NCBI GenBank assembly: GCA_030248295.1
Contig: JASANH010001446.1
Span: forward strand, 186,001 to 250,000
Direction: 5' to 3'
Origin: Mesodorylaimus sp. YZB2_4
Taxonomy: Eukaryota > Nematoda > Enoplea > Dorylaimida > Dorylaimidae
DNA length: 64,000 nucleotides
Shown here: one piece after another, positions 50,625-62,587 of the stretch
Numbering within the stretch: the stretch's first letter is position 1
Layout: each line of letters begins with the position of its first letter
Notes under the pieces: model-generated
What the model saw: only the letters and a program-made list of their open reading frames with translations
The model's database searches: none
What the model was told of the DNA's origin: nothing
Translations under genes and position numbers: made by a program

Positions 50625-52171
50625 AGTTGGTGTTTTGCGTCGAAATATGACCATGATTAGGGTGTGGTATGATAATATGATCGATATGACTTGGTCGTAA
50701 TATGATTAGGTTGTGATTAATGTTGCGCGTGCATACAGTTCGTGCGTGGTTTTGGTTCGAATTGTGAAAAACATTATTAGCTGCAAGTTGGATTTTTTTT
50801 TGGCTTCGAGACTGCGAGCGCAAATCAAAGCTCTTGAAAAAGCGAGGCGAGATGAGGACTGAGGTAACGCCGCATTAAGCACACAAGCGTGTTTTGTTTC
50901 ATAATGACGTGCCTGTCATGGCTAATTGTCAGCTTCGCCGATGTCTGACGAATGACGGACTGTACAGTCACCTCTGCCCTGTCCTGTCCAGCTGATACGT
51001 TTGCCGTATGGGCCAGAGCCCTGTATCACGTCCGTCATTGGAGCACATTATCACGCTGACCAGGGGCATACTTGATTAAGGCACGCACTCCATGCATTGC
51101 GTGGGTCACAATGCACGAACAGGCATCGATTACATTACACGATGAGCATCACAGGGTGCGATCACTTTTACGATCCAGAAGGAGGTTGACTCGTAGTCCT
51201 GTTCCCGATGCCATCCTCCAGCAGGGCGCACAAAGTTTCCTTCCTGAGAACTTTGTGCGCGTGCTCCATTGAAATCGACGTGTTGGAAACCGTCATCTGG
51301 TGCAGTTGGCTTAGAGCTTAGGGCTTAGCACCAGATCGTCCTCCTACCTGAAAAGAGGGCTCACCCAAAACTTGCGACGACAACCATAGTTTTTACTGAC
51401 TCAAGCGGCAGAATGAGATTCCTGAATTGGACCATCGGCCCGAATCATATGTCAAAGTAGCCGGGGTAGTCTGACATGGGCAGATGCCTTTTCTTGGAGA
51501 TGGCAACTGCTTGTTCTGTGCGTACCACGTCATACGAAACACGGAGGACCATCATGCAAAGATGCAGTGCTGATTCCGAGCTCCTTCGACTTCTTGCGCA
51601 TCCAGACGGATGAAACAGGCGCAAGCACCAAGTCGCGCGGCTTCTTTCGAGTTTCGCACAGGAAGTTCACATCCTGCAATCTTCCACCACAGATAGAGTA
51701 AGTAATGTTCTCGTTGGATGCTTGTGGGAAAAATGGACGAAAGCAAGAATGAAATTTAAAATAAAAGTCGACGGAGCAACGAAGAGCACAGATCAGTGCA
51801 AAATTGCCCATAGGCTGTCCGTCAGCTCATGTGGCATAACTTTATAGAGCAAAGGACACAGTTTGCACCGACCTGGGTTGGCTAATGACTAGCGGCTACT
51901 TTGACATGAACAAATATCCATGTCAAGTATCCACCCTGGCTACATTGACATGACGCGTAAGGGTGTTTAACCCGGACCTCTCCGTGTAAGTGGTTCCTTC
52001 CGTCCTGAGCAGTACTTGCAGGGTGTGCCTGTCGCCGAGCATCAACGCGTCATAGATTTGCGTCAAGAAGCCCGCAATGCTGGCCCACCGCCAGGTATGC
52101 GTGACGATGGGACCATCATCTCGTGGGCCACTACATTATCGATGTGAAGCTTATCGCCTCCTCTGTTCGAG
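50625..52171. other. Intergenic, no gene recognised; one hairpin
   Basis: No coding exon is supported. A 12-bp inverted repeat (GCGCACAAAGTT at 51226-51237, its complement at 51249-51260, 11-nt loop) is present. A 33-bp segment at 51969-52001 is repeated beyond the Harbinger element at 56280. Confidence 0.5.
51969..52001 (+). repeat. 33-bp dispersed repeat, left copy
   Basis: AACCCGGACCTCTCCGTGTA followed by AGTGGTTCCTTCC matches 56280-56312 in the same orientation with about three differences. The two copies lie on either side of the Harbinger element but outside its target-site duplications. Confidence 0.7.
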
Positions 52172-52416
52172 TAAGCCCGCGGTCGCACTTGCAATTATTC
52201 TCGGGAACTATTCCGAGCCTATTCTCGAGATCTAATCTCGAGAACTGTTTTTGGGAGCGGGTCGCACTAGAGAATAGAGAATCATTCTGTTGATTCGCGC
52301 AGGTTCCACTGGAAATGTTCCATAGTGTTCTCGGTTTGAATTACGCGCCAGATCTTCAGGTGAGGGGCCATTTACGCTTTACTTCGAACAATTCTTTACT
52401 CATAAAACCATATAAA

Positions 52417-53763
52417 TCATTCAACTTGCAGCCCCAAAAAATTTCTGATGGCCGACTGAATTTGGCCAGCAGTTCCAACTACATTAGCGCCATAATGAAA
52501 AATAGGAAAAGACTCCTCACGTAAACGGTCCCTTTCAATTCGTGCACTCGTTAACAATTCCTCCGCATCGCGACTAGATTCCTCTTCCCATTCAGCCATC
52601 ACGGTCTCATTGTTATCGATACAGAAATTATGCAAACAACAGCATGCTAGAATCAAGTCGGGAGCATAAGCTTACGCAAGCATCGAAATCTAGCTGCCGA
52701 ATGCACATTCCGCGCTGTGTTAAGACACGTATTATATTCAACTTCTGCAGCTGTCATATGGTCAGATACTGCAAAGCTTTTCATAACCCAAGGCAGCAAT
52801 AAAATAGCTGCGACCAAAAGCGGACCAACTTCAACACCATCTATTTCCGTGTGAATATCATCGAACAGCGAGCCATCTTGCCCTGCAGCAAATAGGGCGG
52901 AGCTTGCAAATATACGCGCATCGTGAGCTCTTCCAGGGTAGCCAGTATTAATGTATGTAAATCTACAACGGAGGTCAGAAACTGCGTGTAGATTAACCGA
53001 ATAGAAGCCCTTATAGCAGTGGTAGTCATTCCGTTGGTCAGCTGGGGCGACAACGGGAATATGTGATCCATCAAGCGCACCAGAAACCATTGGAAATTTG
53101 CTCAATTCGTTGAAGCCAGCAATTGTGTCAGTCAGTTCTTGTCCACGCGGCCAACGAATAAATGTCGCTTTGAGGCGACATATAGCGCTTATAACCAAAT
53201 TTGTAGCGTTGACGCAGCTTGCTTTGCCGCGTCCAAACTGATCAGATATATTTCGGTAGAACATGTTAGTTGGCAGACGAAAAAGTGCAATAGCTACTTT
53301 CTCATCTGCTGGGACCGCTTTGCGAAACCTCGTGTCGTGAGTCTGAATATATGGTGACAAAATATTGACCAATCTATTAAAGAGGATTCTCTGAACATGA
53401 GATATGGTGGGCAAGAAAGGGAAGTATACAATATAAACAGCGAAGTGATCTGTTGTACCTGTAAAAGCAAGCCTTGGACATGCGAAACGTTGCAATCCAT
53501 TTCTCGTTGTCCCACCACTGTGTGTCATTTTGGAACCACCCTTGGGTTGCTTTTGGAAAAACCCAACAACGAGGTTTGCTTCGCTGGCGCAGTCTTCGCT
53601 GGCAGTACAGAATTGCCATTCGGACCCGCCTCTGCCTTCGGCGCCTTGCTTCCGCTGCGTCTAATCTGTATCGTCTCCATGATGCCAACAAGAAACGGAC
53701 CAAAGTTTGCACGGCGATAAGTGAACTCAAAAGAGTTATTTGTCTTTGATTGTGGCTATCCAT
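52417..53763 (-). pseudogene. HARBI1-like Harbinger transposase, inactivated
   Basis: Exon 1 starts at ATG 53763 and joins near 53460/53388 to a long second exon. The family is clear from WWDNEKWIATFRMSKACF, the first catalytic Asp in VSGALDGSHIPV, HCYKGFYSVNLHAV and GYPGRAHDARIF. Three kinds of damage are visible. The second-Asp motif GDSAYPLLPW is VAAILLLPW, so the Asp is gone. The ERAFGRLK block carrying the catalytic Glu is missing, with NVHSAARFRCL where about six more residues are expected. A frameshift near 52660 separates it from the conserved C-terminal ILACCCLHNFC, which resumes in another frame to a stop at 52417. Two of three DDE residues are absent, so it cannot be a functional transposase; domestication as a binding protein is unlikely given the frameshift. 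Confidence 0.88.
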
Positions 53764-53965
53764 AATCCTATAAGGCGCCTAGGGTATAGCTAAACATTAG
53801 AGTGACCACTGTCAATGCATAAAAAACAGCGAACGTCTCAATCTGTAATCCTCAAAATCTCTCAACCAGCCTCAATTAAATTTTATTCGACTGTTGCTTC
53901 ATAACCGATTCTCAACGTTCAACTCAACATTTCAACTCAACTAAACAACGATTCTCAACTTTCTC

Positions 53966-55220
53966 TTAACGATCCACATCATGGTAGCTCTGCGGGCCCA
54001 CTCCTCCATTCTGATCTAGCCCCTGGCTGGGCTGCGCAGTCCACGAATCACTTGAATGCGGATGCGAGTATGGAATTGATGTTGTGAATGGACTGCTCAT
54101 ACCCATATAAGTCGCTGCACCATTGCCGTAATGCTGCTGCGGGCCACTAAAACAGTGCTCCTGACCCTGGGTTCGACTTGAATGACCACCGTGAGGCATT
54201 TGGCCTGGTCGCACTTGGAAACCCGATTTGGCTGATGTGGTCGGTGTCCCTAATAGTTCGACTAATCTACCCAATATGGCTTGTTAAGATTGGATCAGAG
54301 CATTAAAATCCAGCTCCCGTCGATCTTCACGCTCCGCCGCTTTATCTTCGATGTTTTGCGTCGCCTGCAATATGCGCTTGATAAGCTAGGAAGCCAATGA
54401 TAAGCGGGTAAAACAATCAGTTGCAAAGCGGAGTAACAACCACATCGCTGGTAAGAATATACTGTGCGTGCCAGACCACTAATCAGTGAAATGAATGCCA
54501 CCTACGTACCTCGACCATCTTGTCGAAGCTTATCCGACTCCCGCTTGCGGCCACGTTTACGATTTGGATTGTACTTAATCGAGCATGTGGATTTCGATTT
54601 TATCTGGGTTGATTCCCTTTCACAATCCTCCGCGCTTGGATTTTTGCCTGAAACTGCAATGGTGAGCAAATTTCATACACCCCAAAATATTGTTACATAC
54701 GCTTTAGCACAGTAGATCTATTCGTGTTATCAAAATCCCCTTGGCCACCTGCAGTAATAATCAAGGATTCCAGGCTTGACTCACGGCTCTGCTCAATCAC
54801 TGAATCGGCGCTTACACTCACAGAGGAGTTATCATTGGAATCGGTGTTGTCCAACGTGTCTCGAACAGATGGCGGGTTGGAACTGTGCCGCCCCGAAAAT
54901 ATTGGATGCAGCAAATCCTAAAATGGTATATTTCTTTCTCCACCCTCAGATCCTGTTGGACGCTTGGCAGTGGCTTCATAGTCCGACCGTATCTTGTTGA
55001 TTTTATTTCTGCACTGCTCTTTCGTGCAATCAATTCCTTCCCGGCGAACACGGATGGTAATCAAATCCCAGGCTTTCATTTTCCCTAAATTATTTCCACC
55101 TTCCAATTGGCTTTGAACCTCGGCGTCCGCCCAAGCTTGAATCAACGTGCCGACCTCGTGATCTTGCCAAATTTTTGGCTTCGTACGATCAACTCGTTTG
55201 GTTTTTCTAGCTTCACTCAT
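53966..55220 (-). pseudogene. Harbinger Myb/SANT-like (trihelix) protein with in-frame stops
   Basis: The frame starts at ATG 55220 (MSEARKTKRV). It has a trihelix/Myb-like DNA-binding region: KIWQDHEVGTLIQAW, then KAWDLITIRV and CTKEQCRNKINKIR. It is interrupted by TAG at 54920-54918, exactly where an aromatic residue is expected (IPF-stop-DLLHPIFSGRHSSN). The frame then continues through an acidic/Ser segment, a possible intron near 54700 and an exon with KRILQATQNIEDKAAERED, where a second stop (TAA, 54286-54284) precedes the conserved tail GRLVELLG to 53966. In Harbinger elements this protein brings the nuclease to the DNA. Two stops in otherwise continuous homology make this a decayed copy. 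Confidence 0.75.
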
Positions 55221-55661
55221 TTTACAACTAATCACACAAGTACCTACCGCTGCTCAGAACCGTAAGAGCACACCTTCCAACATGGTGGAGCAGTGGAGTG
55301 ATGCCGCGTTTCCCTATGGCTTCTGCTGAGAGAATTGTTCTAAGCCAGTCTCCAGGTTCCATTAGAACAAAGAATCGTTCCGCGAAAGGCGGAAAGCCCA
55401 CAGGAGAAGAACCGCGGGGAGCGAGCCCAAAAACCCCCACCCCCAACCACCCGCCCGCGGCCCCCCCCCTCGCTTGAGAATTGTTCTCGGAGCAGGGACT
55501 AGGGTCTACTCTTATGAGAATTGTTCTTGGTCTGTTTTTGCGAAAATAGAGGGCAGGTCGCACTAGAACGCAGATTTGTTTTCTACCTCCAGTGCAACCG
55601 CAAGAAATAAACGAAAAATAGCTTCAGAATTATTCTCTGCCCCAGTGCGACCGCGGCCTAA

Positions 55662-56659
55662 GTTGCCGGTTGCTCCGCCCTCGTTTTGTTCCCTATAAGG
55701 TTCGTTGACTGTTTATCCGCAGTCCCAACCATGCCGCCCCACCTCCGCTGGCCTCCTCTCTGTGGCCCCAACCTCACTTCTCGGTTTTAAGTGCTGCAAC
55801 TCAGCATCATCACAACGCCACACCATGGCACGTCAGTAAGCGTCCTGTGATATGGGCTGTAGGACATTGTTGTGGTGTGTGAGCTTTTTGAGAAGGGGAG
55901 GGGGAATGCCGAGCAGTTACGTTGCGCCTACAGCGCATGAGAGTTGTTGTTCTTAGGGCGTGTATCGCGTTTTGTGCGTTGTTCGATGTGCCCTGGGTTC
56001 GACACGCTGAGAGAGACGCACTAGAAGGACGAAGGTGAAGGTTTCACTGATAAGGGACGAGCGTGTGGAAGGGACTCTGACCAGTCCATCCTCTTCGGCA
56101 GATCTGATCCAATCTTTGGAACGAAGCCACCTGGAAGTCCGTCTGATATGATCTGTTAGGACCAGTTCCTAGGATCGATCAGCAATTGTGTCGGTTGCTC
56201 CTATGTTTCCTATTCTTAACTCCGAGAGTTTAGTTTAGTGGAGCGTGGGGTCACGCTTAATTGGCGGTGGGAGGAGTGTAACCCGCACTTCTCCGTGCAA
56301 GTGGTTCCTTCCCCCTCATCCGCATGGCACGTGTGTTTCCAGCACTTGAATTACTTCCTCGTGTTCAGCCCTTTCTGGCACAGGATGGTCTAGCCAAACT
56401 GGTTGTCTCCTTACCAGTTCTAGGTATGCCCGCCTGCCCCTACTAGGTTGGGTTCTACTACCAATAAGTCCTGTCAGTCCGTCGGTGAAAATCGACTAGT
56501 GCGGCCGTATCGGCTCCTAAGATCCTCAGCGACCCCTTCCATTGGTATATCCGCTCGTGTATTCTTGTACGACCAATCCGTCGTCCAGGTGTCCGCCAGT
56601 CGGCGTAGTAAACTCGTACGTTGCTATTGTCCGGCTACTGGGACCGCGCAGTGAGTGAT
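55662..56659. other. Intergenic, no gene recognised
   Basis: About 1 kb of sequence with no coding exon. It includes the second copy of the 33-bp dispersed repeat at 56280-56312. Confidence 0.5.
56280..56312 (+). repeat. 33-bp dispersed repeat, right copy
   Basis: AACCCGCACTTCTCCGTGCA followed by AGTGGTTCCTTCC is the partner of 51969-52001. The nature of the parent element is unknown. Confidence 0.7.
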
Positions 56660-56925
56660 TCAAACCTGCAGAGACCCGTATAGGCTACCCCACCCGTACA
56701 AGTAGTAAATGTCCCAGGTGCTGACATGCGACACTGGCATCGACTGGCACAGCTTCTCGAGTGAGGTCATCTTTTTCACTGTCCGCACCACGAAGAAATC
56801 GCCGACATTTCGCCACGGCAGGCGTCCGAGTCGCAGTTCCTCGACGATGTACAGCAGGGACATCAGATCGTCGCCGCACCCCAGTTCTTTAAAAACACGA
56901 CCATGCACCCCAACAGAAGACTGGC
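56660..56925 (-). pseudogene. CK1/tau-tubulin-kinase-like kinase fragment
   Basis: The minus-strand frame contains KELGCGDDLMSLLYIVEELR followed by LGRLPWRNVGD. This matches subdomain IX-X of casein kinase 1/TTBK kinases, which read roughly R.DDLWSL.Y.L.E...G.LPW. It continues through a plausible helix and SHVSTWDIYYLYG, where family members have HV..L.Y...PDY. Only this ~75-residue part is visible. No ATP-binding loop, HRD or DFG motif was found nearby on the minus strand. It is either one exon of a kinase whose others I missed or a retrocopy fragment. The Met in DDLMSL replaces the usual Trp. Confidence 0.6.
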
Positions 56926-58107
56926 ATCAGGACTTTCCCTCGCAAGCGGTTGGGGATGCGTATCGAGTGCTGCCGACGAAACGCGACTGCTTTCGTTCTG
57001 GCACCAGTTCACCATTTGGTTCCCAGAAACCGCGGGGTAGTTCAGTTGGCCCAGCTCTGCTAAGTTCACACTTGCTGGGATCCTATCCTTTCTTTTATTC
57101 AGTGTTTAAGGACCTGTTGCTTTTTTTATCCCATGCTCGCTAGTGATCTCTTATCAGCAACAGATTGAATTGGATAAAAATTATAGCAGTGCACCAACAA
57201 AATAAGTCCTCAAGTCTTGGCTGCATATAAAAGCACGAAGTATGAAGAAGCTGTGAAAGTGTCATCCCGCGTTGAATCCAGCGAAGAAGGTTGATTGCGA
57301 GCTTTGAACCCCACATCATGTCAAACTGTGGGTGATTCCTGGTACTGCCGAGGTGCTCCGAGTGGAGAGAATAAGGTCAAACAAGCAGACGCCATGCTGT
57401 CAAACACGAATGGGTTCAGACCCGACCCGTTATCGTCTGAGAAACCCATTGTCGTCGGGAATGTCCTCATGCGGGGTTCTCTAAGTGAAGACTCACAATC
57501 AGAGGGGACCCGACTCAGCCTCGCTTACAGTACTTTGGGTGATAGGCCAATATTTCCAAAAAAAACTGTCAAAAAAACCATATTTTTCAGGATTGATCGA
57601 ATGCAGGTTCATTTCAAAGCTGACCACTATTTCATTTTTGAAGCCAAGACGAAACTAAACTCTTCCATTTGATGAGAAAGGAGACTGGAGCGATCATACG
57701 CCAGTTCCGCACGCGCTATCGTTTGAGTGACCTGTGTCCGTTCTGCACGCCAGCCGCGTCAATTCCGCACGCACATATACTTTCTACATGCCCATGAATT
57801 CTACATGGCTATCATTAGTGAGCGTGCTGTACATACTCTAGAGATGCCAGACTCAATATTTAAAATTCCCGCGGCAAAATATGCAATACTGATAGCAAAA
57901 ATTGCAAAAAACGGTGCTGACGCTGAAAATACTTCCATGGCCATAAATAGGCCACTGTTTGTACTCGCATTGTCATGATCAATCAATAAACATGGCTTAT
58001 GTTATCCCTGAACACGTACTAACGAAACTTTCGAAAACTGATCAAAGTCGCGTCAGAATTTCCGAGGTCAGCCTGAGCATCCTTTCCAAGTTTGGATCAG
58101 TATGGTT
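56926..58107. other. No gene recognised
   Basis: About 1.2 kb between the kinase fragment and the transposase relic. Open frames (for example 57295-57672 on the plus strand) show no domain. Confidence 0.5.
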
Positions 58108-58545
58108 AAGAGCACCGCTCTTCTACCTCCTCAATTGGTGTCACTGGCTTGGAATATGCTGCAGCAGCGACTTCCTCAATTGGGCAATCGAGACCAAGTT
58201 AAGCTGCAAGAGTTTATCGAATATTTCTCCAACACCTGGCTGGAAGGAAATCAGTTCCCTTTTTTCGTTTAGAACCACTGGAACAGTCACGATTTGCGCA
58301 CAACCAATCGCGCCGAAGGGTATCATAGCTCTTTGAACCACAATGAAATCGCTGAGCTGCATCCCTCCCTGCGCAACTTTTTGGCGAGCTTGCAGCAGTC
58401 GCATAATAGCTTGCAGCAACACGTGGCTAGGCTTATCAATGGTACTACTCAACCGAAACCCAGGGACGCAATCTACGCAAGCGTTCACGCCCAGCAGATC
58501 GAAACCGAAAAACAGCGATTCGGAAATGGTACCATGCATATTTGG
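58108..58545 (+). pseudogene. Mutator-like (MULE) transposase C-terminal relic
   Basis: The plus-strand frame reads LQEFIEYFSNTWLEG, FPFFV-stop-NHWNSHD and LRTTNRAEGYHSSLN, then HPSLRNFLASLQQSHNSLQQ. This is the conserved tail of MULE transposases (consensus roughly FP...WN...RTNN..EG.H..L......HP....F...LQ). A TAG at 58270-58272 sits where Trp is expected, consistent with a TGG to TAG change. The catalytic DDE part and the zinc-finger end were not found upstream, and no inverted termini were identified. It is a fossil. Confidence 0.75.
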
Positions 58546-61500
58546 AACATTCTCATTTCGATCCTGGTTTGCTTGACCATTCTTTCAATCTTGTGCCATG
58601 GCTTCGTTTCAATTCTTGTGCCGTTGCATCGAAGAATATCTTCGTTTTATGTGTCATCGCATTGGAGACCGAGATATTGTGAATCCTCAAAATTAGGCTT
58701 GCTTTCGCATCATATCTATTTCTTGCCCGATAGGACTGATCGAATTTTTTGGAAAAAATAAGTGAATGTGAAATTCTACGGGTCCCTCAACAGAAATGAT
58801 AGTACCTGACTCATTTTTACTACCTAAAGTCTTCAGATCATTCATTCCGAAATTGTGGATTGGGGCCAGTCGGTCCAATCCAACCAGCCCTGCTGTCGCG
58901 GAAACCCCGAGTTAACTGACCTTTTGACCGCCGTGAGATACTTTTCAGTGACTAATCATGCTTCAGTTTCCGCTTCGCTCTAAGATACTGCTACGTGAAT
59001 AAACGATGAAAGGTGGCTGTTTGGTAATTAGTGCGAGTAGGTGAGATAGTACAGTACACCTAAGCATTAGGTGTCTGTTGTGATACTTGCGTTTTGCTGA
59101 AATATAGCATGAAATGACGGTCACCTCTCTCGCCGACTTATGTAACCATATTCATAGTGTGAGGGGAATCTCCTCAAACCACTCTCTAGTACCATTTACG
59201 GTGTCATAAGCTGCTAGTTTCTTGGTTCTGCCATTCGTCATCCCCCACACCTCGTTGGATGTTTTTCCCTGCAAGCTGCATGCCGGTCCAAACTTGGGCA
59301 TGATCCGCATACGGGCAGTGCTTGCGGTTGGTGGGGCCATGGCACGAATGGTACGCGTCGGCGAGCAATTAATTTCGATTGAACTTTCGAAGAGGGAGCA
59401 ATTGGAAAACGGCAATGATCAAGTTATCAAAGAAGTCGTGGCGTGGCGGCAGTGGAGGCCAGTCTTTCGTGCCAGGACTATTCGTATGGGGCCTTGGCTC
59501 GAAATGTATTTGCTGAAGAAAGTGAAAGCACGATTTTTAGTTAAATTGGTCGGCCTTTGGGGCTTTGAGGCAACACGAAAAATGAGCATTAGAGGAGAGA
59601 CTTGTTGGCCTGCTTGAATGAATTGACCCAAGTTTTGGGAGACGAGGACTCGAGGCAAGGGGCTTCTTTTGTCCGCTTGTCCTATATGCGTGTTTGGGGG
59701 ATTATCTTTGCGAGTGCCAGCCTACTCTCACCCTCAGACTCGTTGCACTGTTGATGGCGTGTGCCAGACCACGTTGGTGATGGGTGCTGAATAGCATTTG
59801 CTGAGCGATTTCTAAGATATAATCAATTTTTAGGCAGGTTGTGACCTCGTCCTGGCCTTCTGGTTGTCCAATTGCCAGCAGTGGAAGGCCACCAACTCAA
59901 AATCTCGTTTAAAACCCCCAAAACGAAATCTTATTATTCCTAAAAAGGCTTTGTTTATTTTTCTGAAAGGAATGTTGCCTTTTTGTGGACTTTTGCTAGC
60001 CCGCGAGAAAATTGGAGAAAGCGTGGTCCAAAAATTGATTTCACAAATTTCTTTCCGTCAAGTTTGTCTAAGGGACAGTGGCAGGCCTTTGCTGTTTCGT
60101 TCTTATTTGTACAGTGAGCAACCAGTTTTCACAGTCTGGTTTCAACCATGTGTGAATGCTGTTCTCGCTATGGCCAGCTGGTGAAGTTTGTGAAAGGCGT
60201 TACTGTTGCCCGTGTCTGACTTGATTATGCCCAGTCATGCCACTTGAACTTGAAGAGGATTGTAAGTCTTGCTGGGTGCAGCGATGATGGATTATGACAT
60301 CATCCGCCGATAATGTGCATGAGATGAGGCACAGGGTAAGAAGTCTGAAAGGTCTCCTGCAAGGTGGCCAGACCCCGAAGTCAATGTCGCGATGGTACCA
60401 GGGGAGTTAGCAGGGGTGCCTGAGAGACCCAATCCCGCCACCTTGCCTCATCAGTTTCAGGGATCCTGAGACTTGACTCAGGAAGATCTGTCAGCCAGGA
60501 ACAAAACTGGCTGCTTTTCTGAAACTCCAAAAAGACTAGTAGTCCTTCCTTGAGTCTCAGCAAGGTCACTTAATCGACTGTCTTGAACTATTCTTTCCGC
60601 CAGTACTAGGAGGCGGGCCAGTCATAGTCAGACAGAGAGGCTTGTCGAAACGAGATTCCAAAAGCTCGCGTGCCGCATTGCGTTCATTATTGGATGCGAG
60701 CTTGGCTCGTTAAAGCGCGTCTTGTTCAGTCGGCGCTTCCTTTTTTCCCGTCTTCATACGAAATAAAAAAAGCACAATAACTGGCCAGTAAGGACGATAT
60801 GCAACGGTTTTTCATTCTTCTTTTCTTTTCTCACTTACTGGTCCACATTTCTTCACCAACCGAGTGGACTACGATTGAACCCTATTCTTGTATTGAAAAC
60901 ATTCTCTCGTGCCAAGTGTTGGCCAGCCCATGCTGGCCTCACTGACGACTGCTTTATATGGAATATAATACAGGCCTAGACTCTTTAGACCATCTCACTT
61001 TTTTTTCTTGGAAGTGAAATGACGGATAAAAAATATCGTTTCAAAGACGATGATTAAAGAGACGGGTAAGGAAAAACGGGCTGGCCTTTATTGCCTGTAC
61101 TATTCGTAGGCGGGTGGGGCAGTGAGTGAGCGTGGACTCCCATTCACCCCTTGCTCTGACGTGCTCACTGGTAGAAGCCACCAACAACAACAACAATCTT
61201 AACTTTGTTTTGATACGCCGAGCCAGTGTCCGACGGCGTGTGTGCTGGTGAGTGATGACCATTGGCCTCGGTCCCTCTCCGACTGCTCTGGCTCTACGCA
61301 CCGCTGGCTGTGGACAAGTTGGCTAAAGTCATAAACGAGATCGAGTTACGTCGGCTACTTTTCTTGCTTACTCACTCAAGAGCCTTTTCACGCCTTTCCA
61401 CTACGCCCATACTTCTGAGCCAAAGACGAACACGAGGCTTGAAAAGCGCGTTTGTTCGACGAAATCGAATCTTGCTTTGCATCCAAGCTGTCAGAATCGA

Positions 61501-62559
61501 GACTAGAATTGTCAGCTAGTCGACAGAAGGAGTCCAGTCGAACCGACAGGGGTCGCTTGTCCTGATTTGAATCGATTTACTATTGGTAACTTTCTTATTC
61601 CTATACTATCTTTGCGATAGTTACAGTTGTATTTTGAATTTAGCGGGAACGAGGAGACTGTTGTCTGCTAAAGGGTGGGTAAAAAGTAGGTCAGTGCGTT
61701 TCCGCTTTAGAGAAATCGCGCGCGCGCGTGCCACTTTCCTGAGTGCATGCAGTTGGGTCTGTTACGAATCCCTAATAGATAGTATCTTCCCAGTGGGTAG
61801 ATATGTGCAATTTTGATGCGTGGCTATTGCAAATGCAACTAAAATCATTCGGATCCCTTTTCTTGAACCCCGATCTTACCCTCCTCCAAATCAGGCATTT
61901 CGTTTTGTGCTCGCACCACAGTACATAAGCCTACCTATTCTTCGTCGGTGCTGCTAAATGTCGGGGCCTCGTTTTATTTACTCACCTGAATTCGACGACG
62001 CGTGCAGGTGCTCACACCCAATAATGCTCAGTGAAACTTTGTTTTCCAAGCCCAACTAGGGTTCCTAGGCCTTTTCACGTCCATGTGTTAGCTAGCGCGA
62101 ATTAGGTAAAGACTAGGTGCACCCTCATAGCTAACTTGCATTTAGTTCTTAGCTAATGTTTATCTCACTTTCTATTTTTAGAACAAATCCGTGTATTTTC
62201 CGTTTATGCAAATTCAAATTTGTGTATTATTTTGACGGTGTTTTCAAATTCGACAAAGTTACATATTGATTTTCTTTCATTAATCCGAGCCATGGTGTAA
62301 TGCAAAGGACGAAATTCGTCTCGGTTGTTAGTCGGATTATGAAAACGGCTTTTCTTTTTTCTATTAATACATTGCATGCGAAGGAGATTCGGTTTATCGA
62401 GCAAGTTGTTTTCATTGGATAAAGTTCAAGAAACGAGCACCGCCCACTGAAGAGTCAATAATCTCAAGAGTCGGCTACGGGCATTTCGCTCCTTCGTCCG
62501 CGAATCACTGCTTTCACTGTTTGTCCACATCTCCATCGATTCTACTCTTCATCGTCACC
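58546..62559. other. 4-kb gap without a recognised gene
   Basis: Only short open frames occur, the longest about 131 codons at 59222-59617 with no domain. A short CGCGCGCGCG run lies near 61720. The final few hundred bases may be the promoter and 5' UTR of the putative gene starting at 62560. Confidence 0.45.
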
Positions 62560-62587
62560 ATGAAAGAAAAGGACAAGGATCATCGGG
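62560..62587 (+). CDS. Putative first coding exon of a gene leaving the window
   Basis: ATG in a good context (CACCATGA) opens MKEKDKDHR and runs into a consensus donor GGGGTAAGTT at 62588, in phase 1. No second exon could be identified in the remaining 1.4 kb, so the gene would have a long first intron and continue beyond the right edge. The evidence is only a start codon plus a donor, so this is tentative. Confidence 0.35.

Larger units (their letters stand above)
52175..55658 (-). mobile_element. PIF/Harbinger DNA transposon, complete ends, disabled coding
   Basis: A 3,484-bp element. The left end GCCCGCGGTCGCACT and the reverse complement of the right end GGCCGCGGTCGCACT match at 14 of 15 bases. 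Both are flanked by TAA (52172-52174 and 55659-55661), the 3-bp target duplication typical of PIF/Harbinger. The core GGTCGCACT recurs subterminally (near 52260 and 55555), as do GAGAATTGTTCT-type words. Two genes lie on the minus strand in the usual arrangement: a HARBI1-like nuclease and a Myb/SANT-like DNA-binding protein. Both are broken, so the copy is non-autonomous, although the ends look mobilisable. Confidence 0.93.

Noticed and set aside
54893..54920. 26-nt intron removing the TAG in the Myb-like gene
   Set aside because: Splicing GTGGAG...TTTTAG would shift the reading frame away from the conserved DLLHPIFSG. A nonsense mutation is the simpler explanation.
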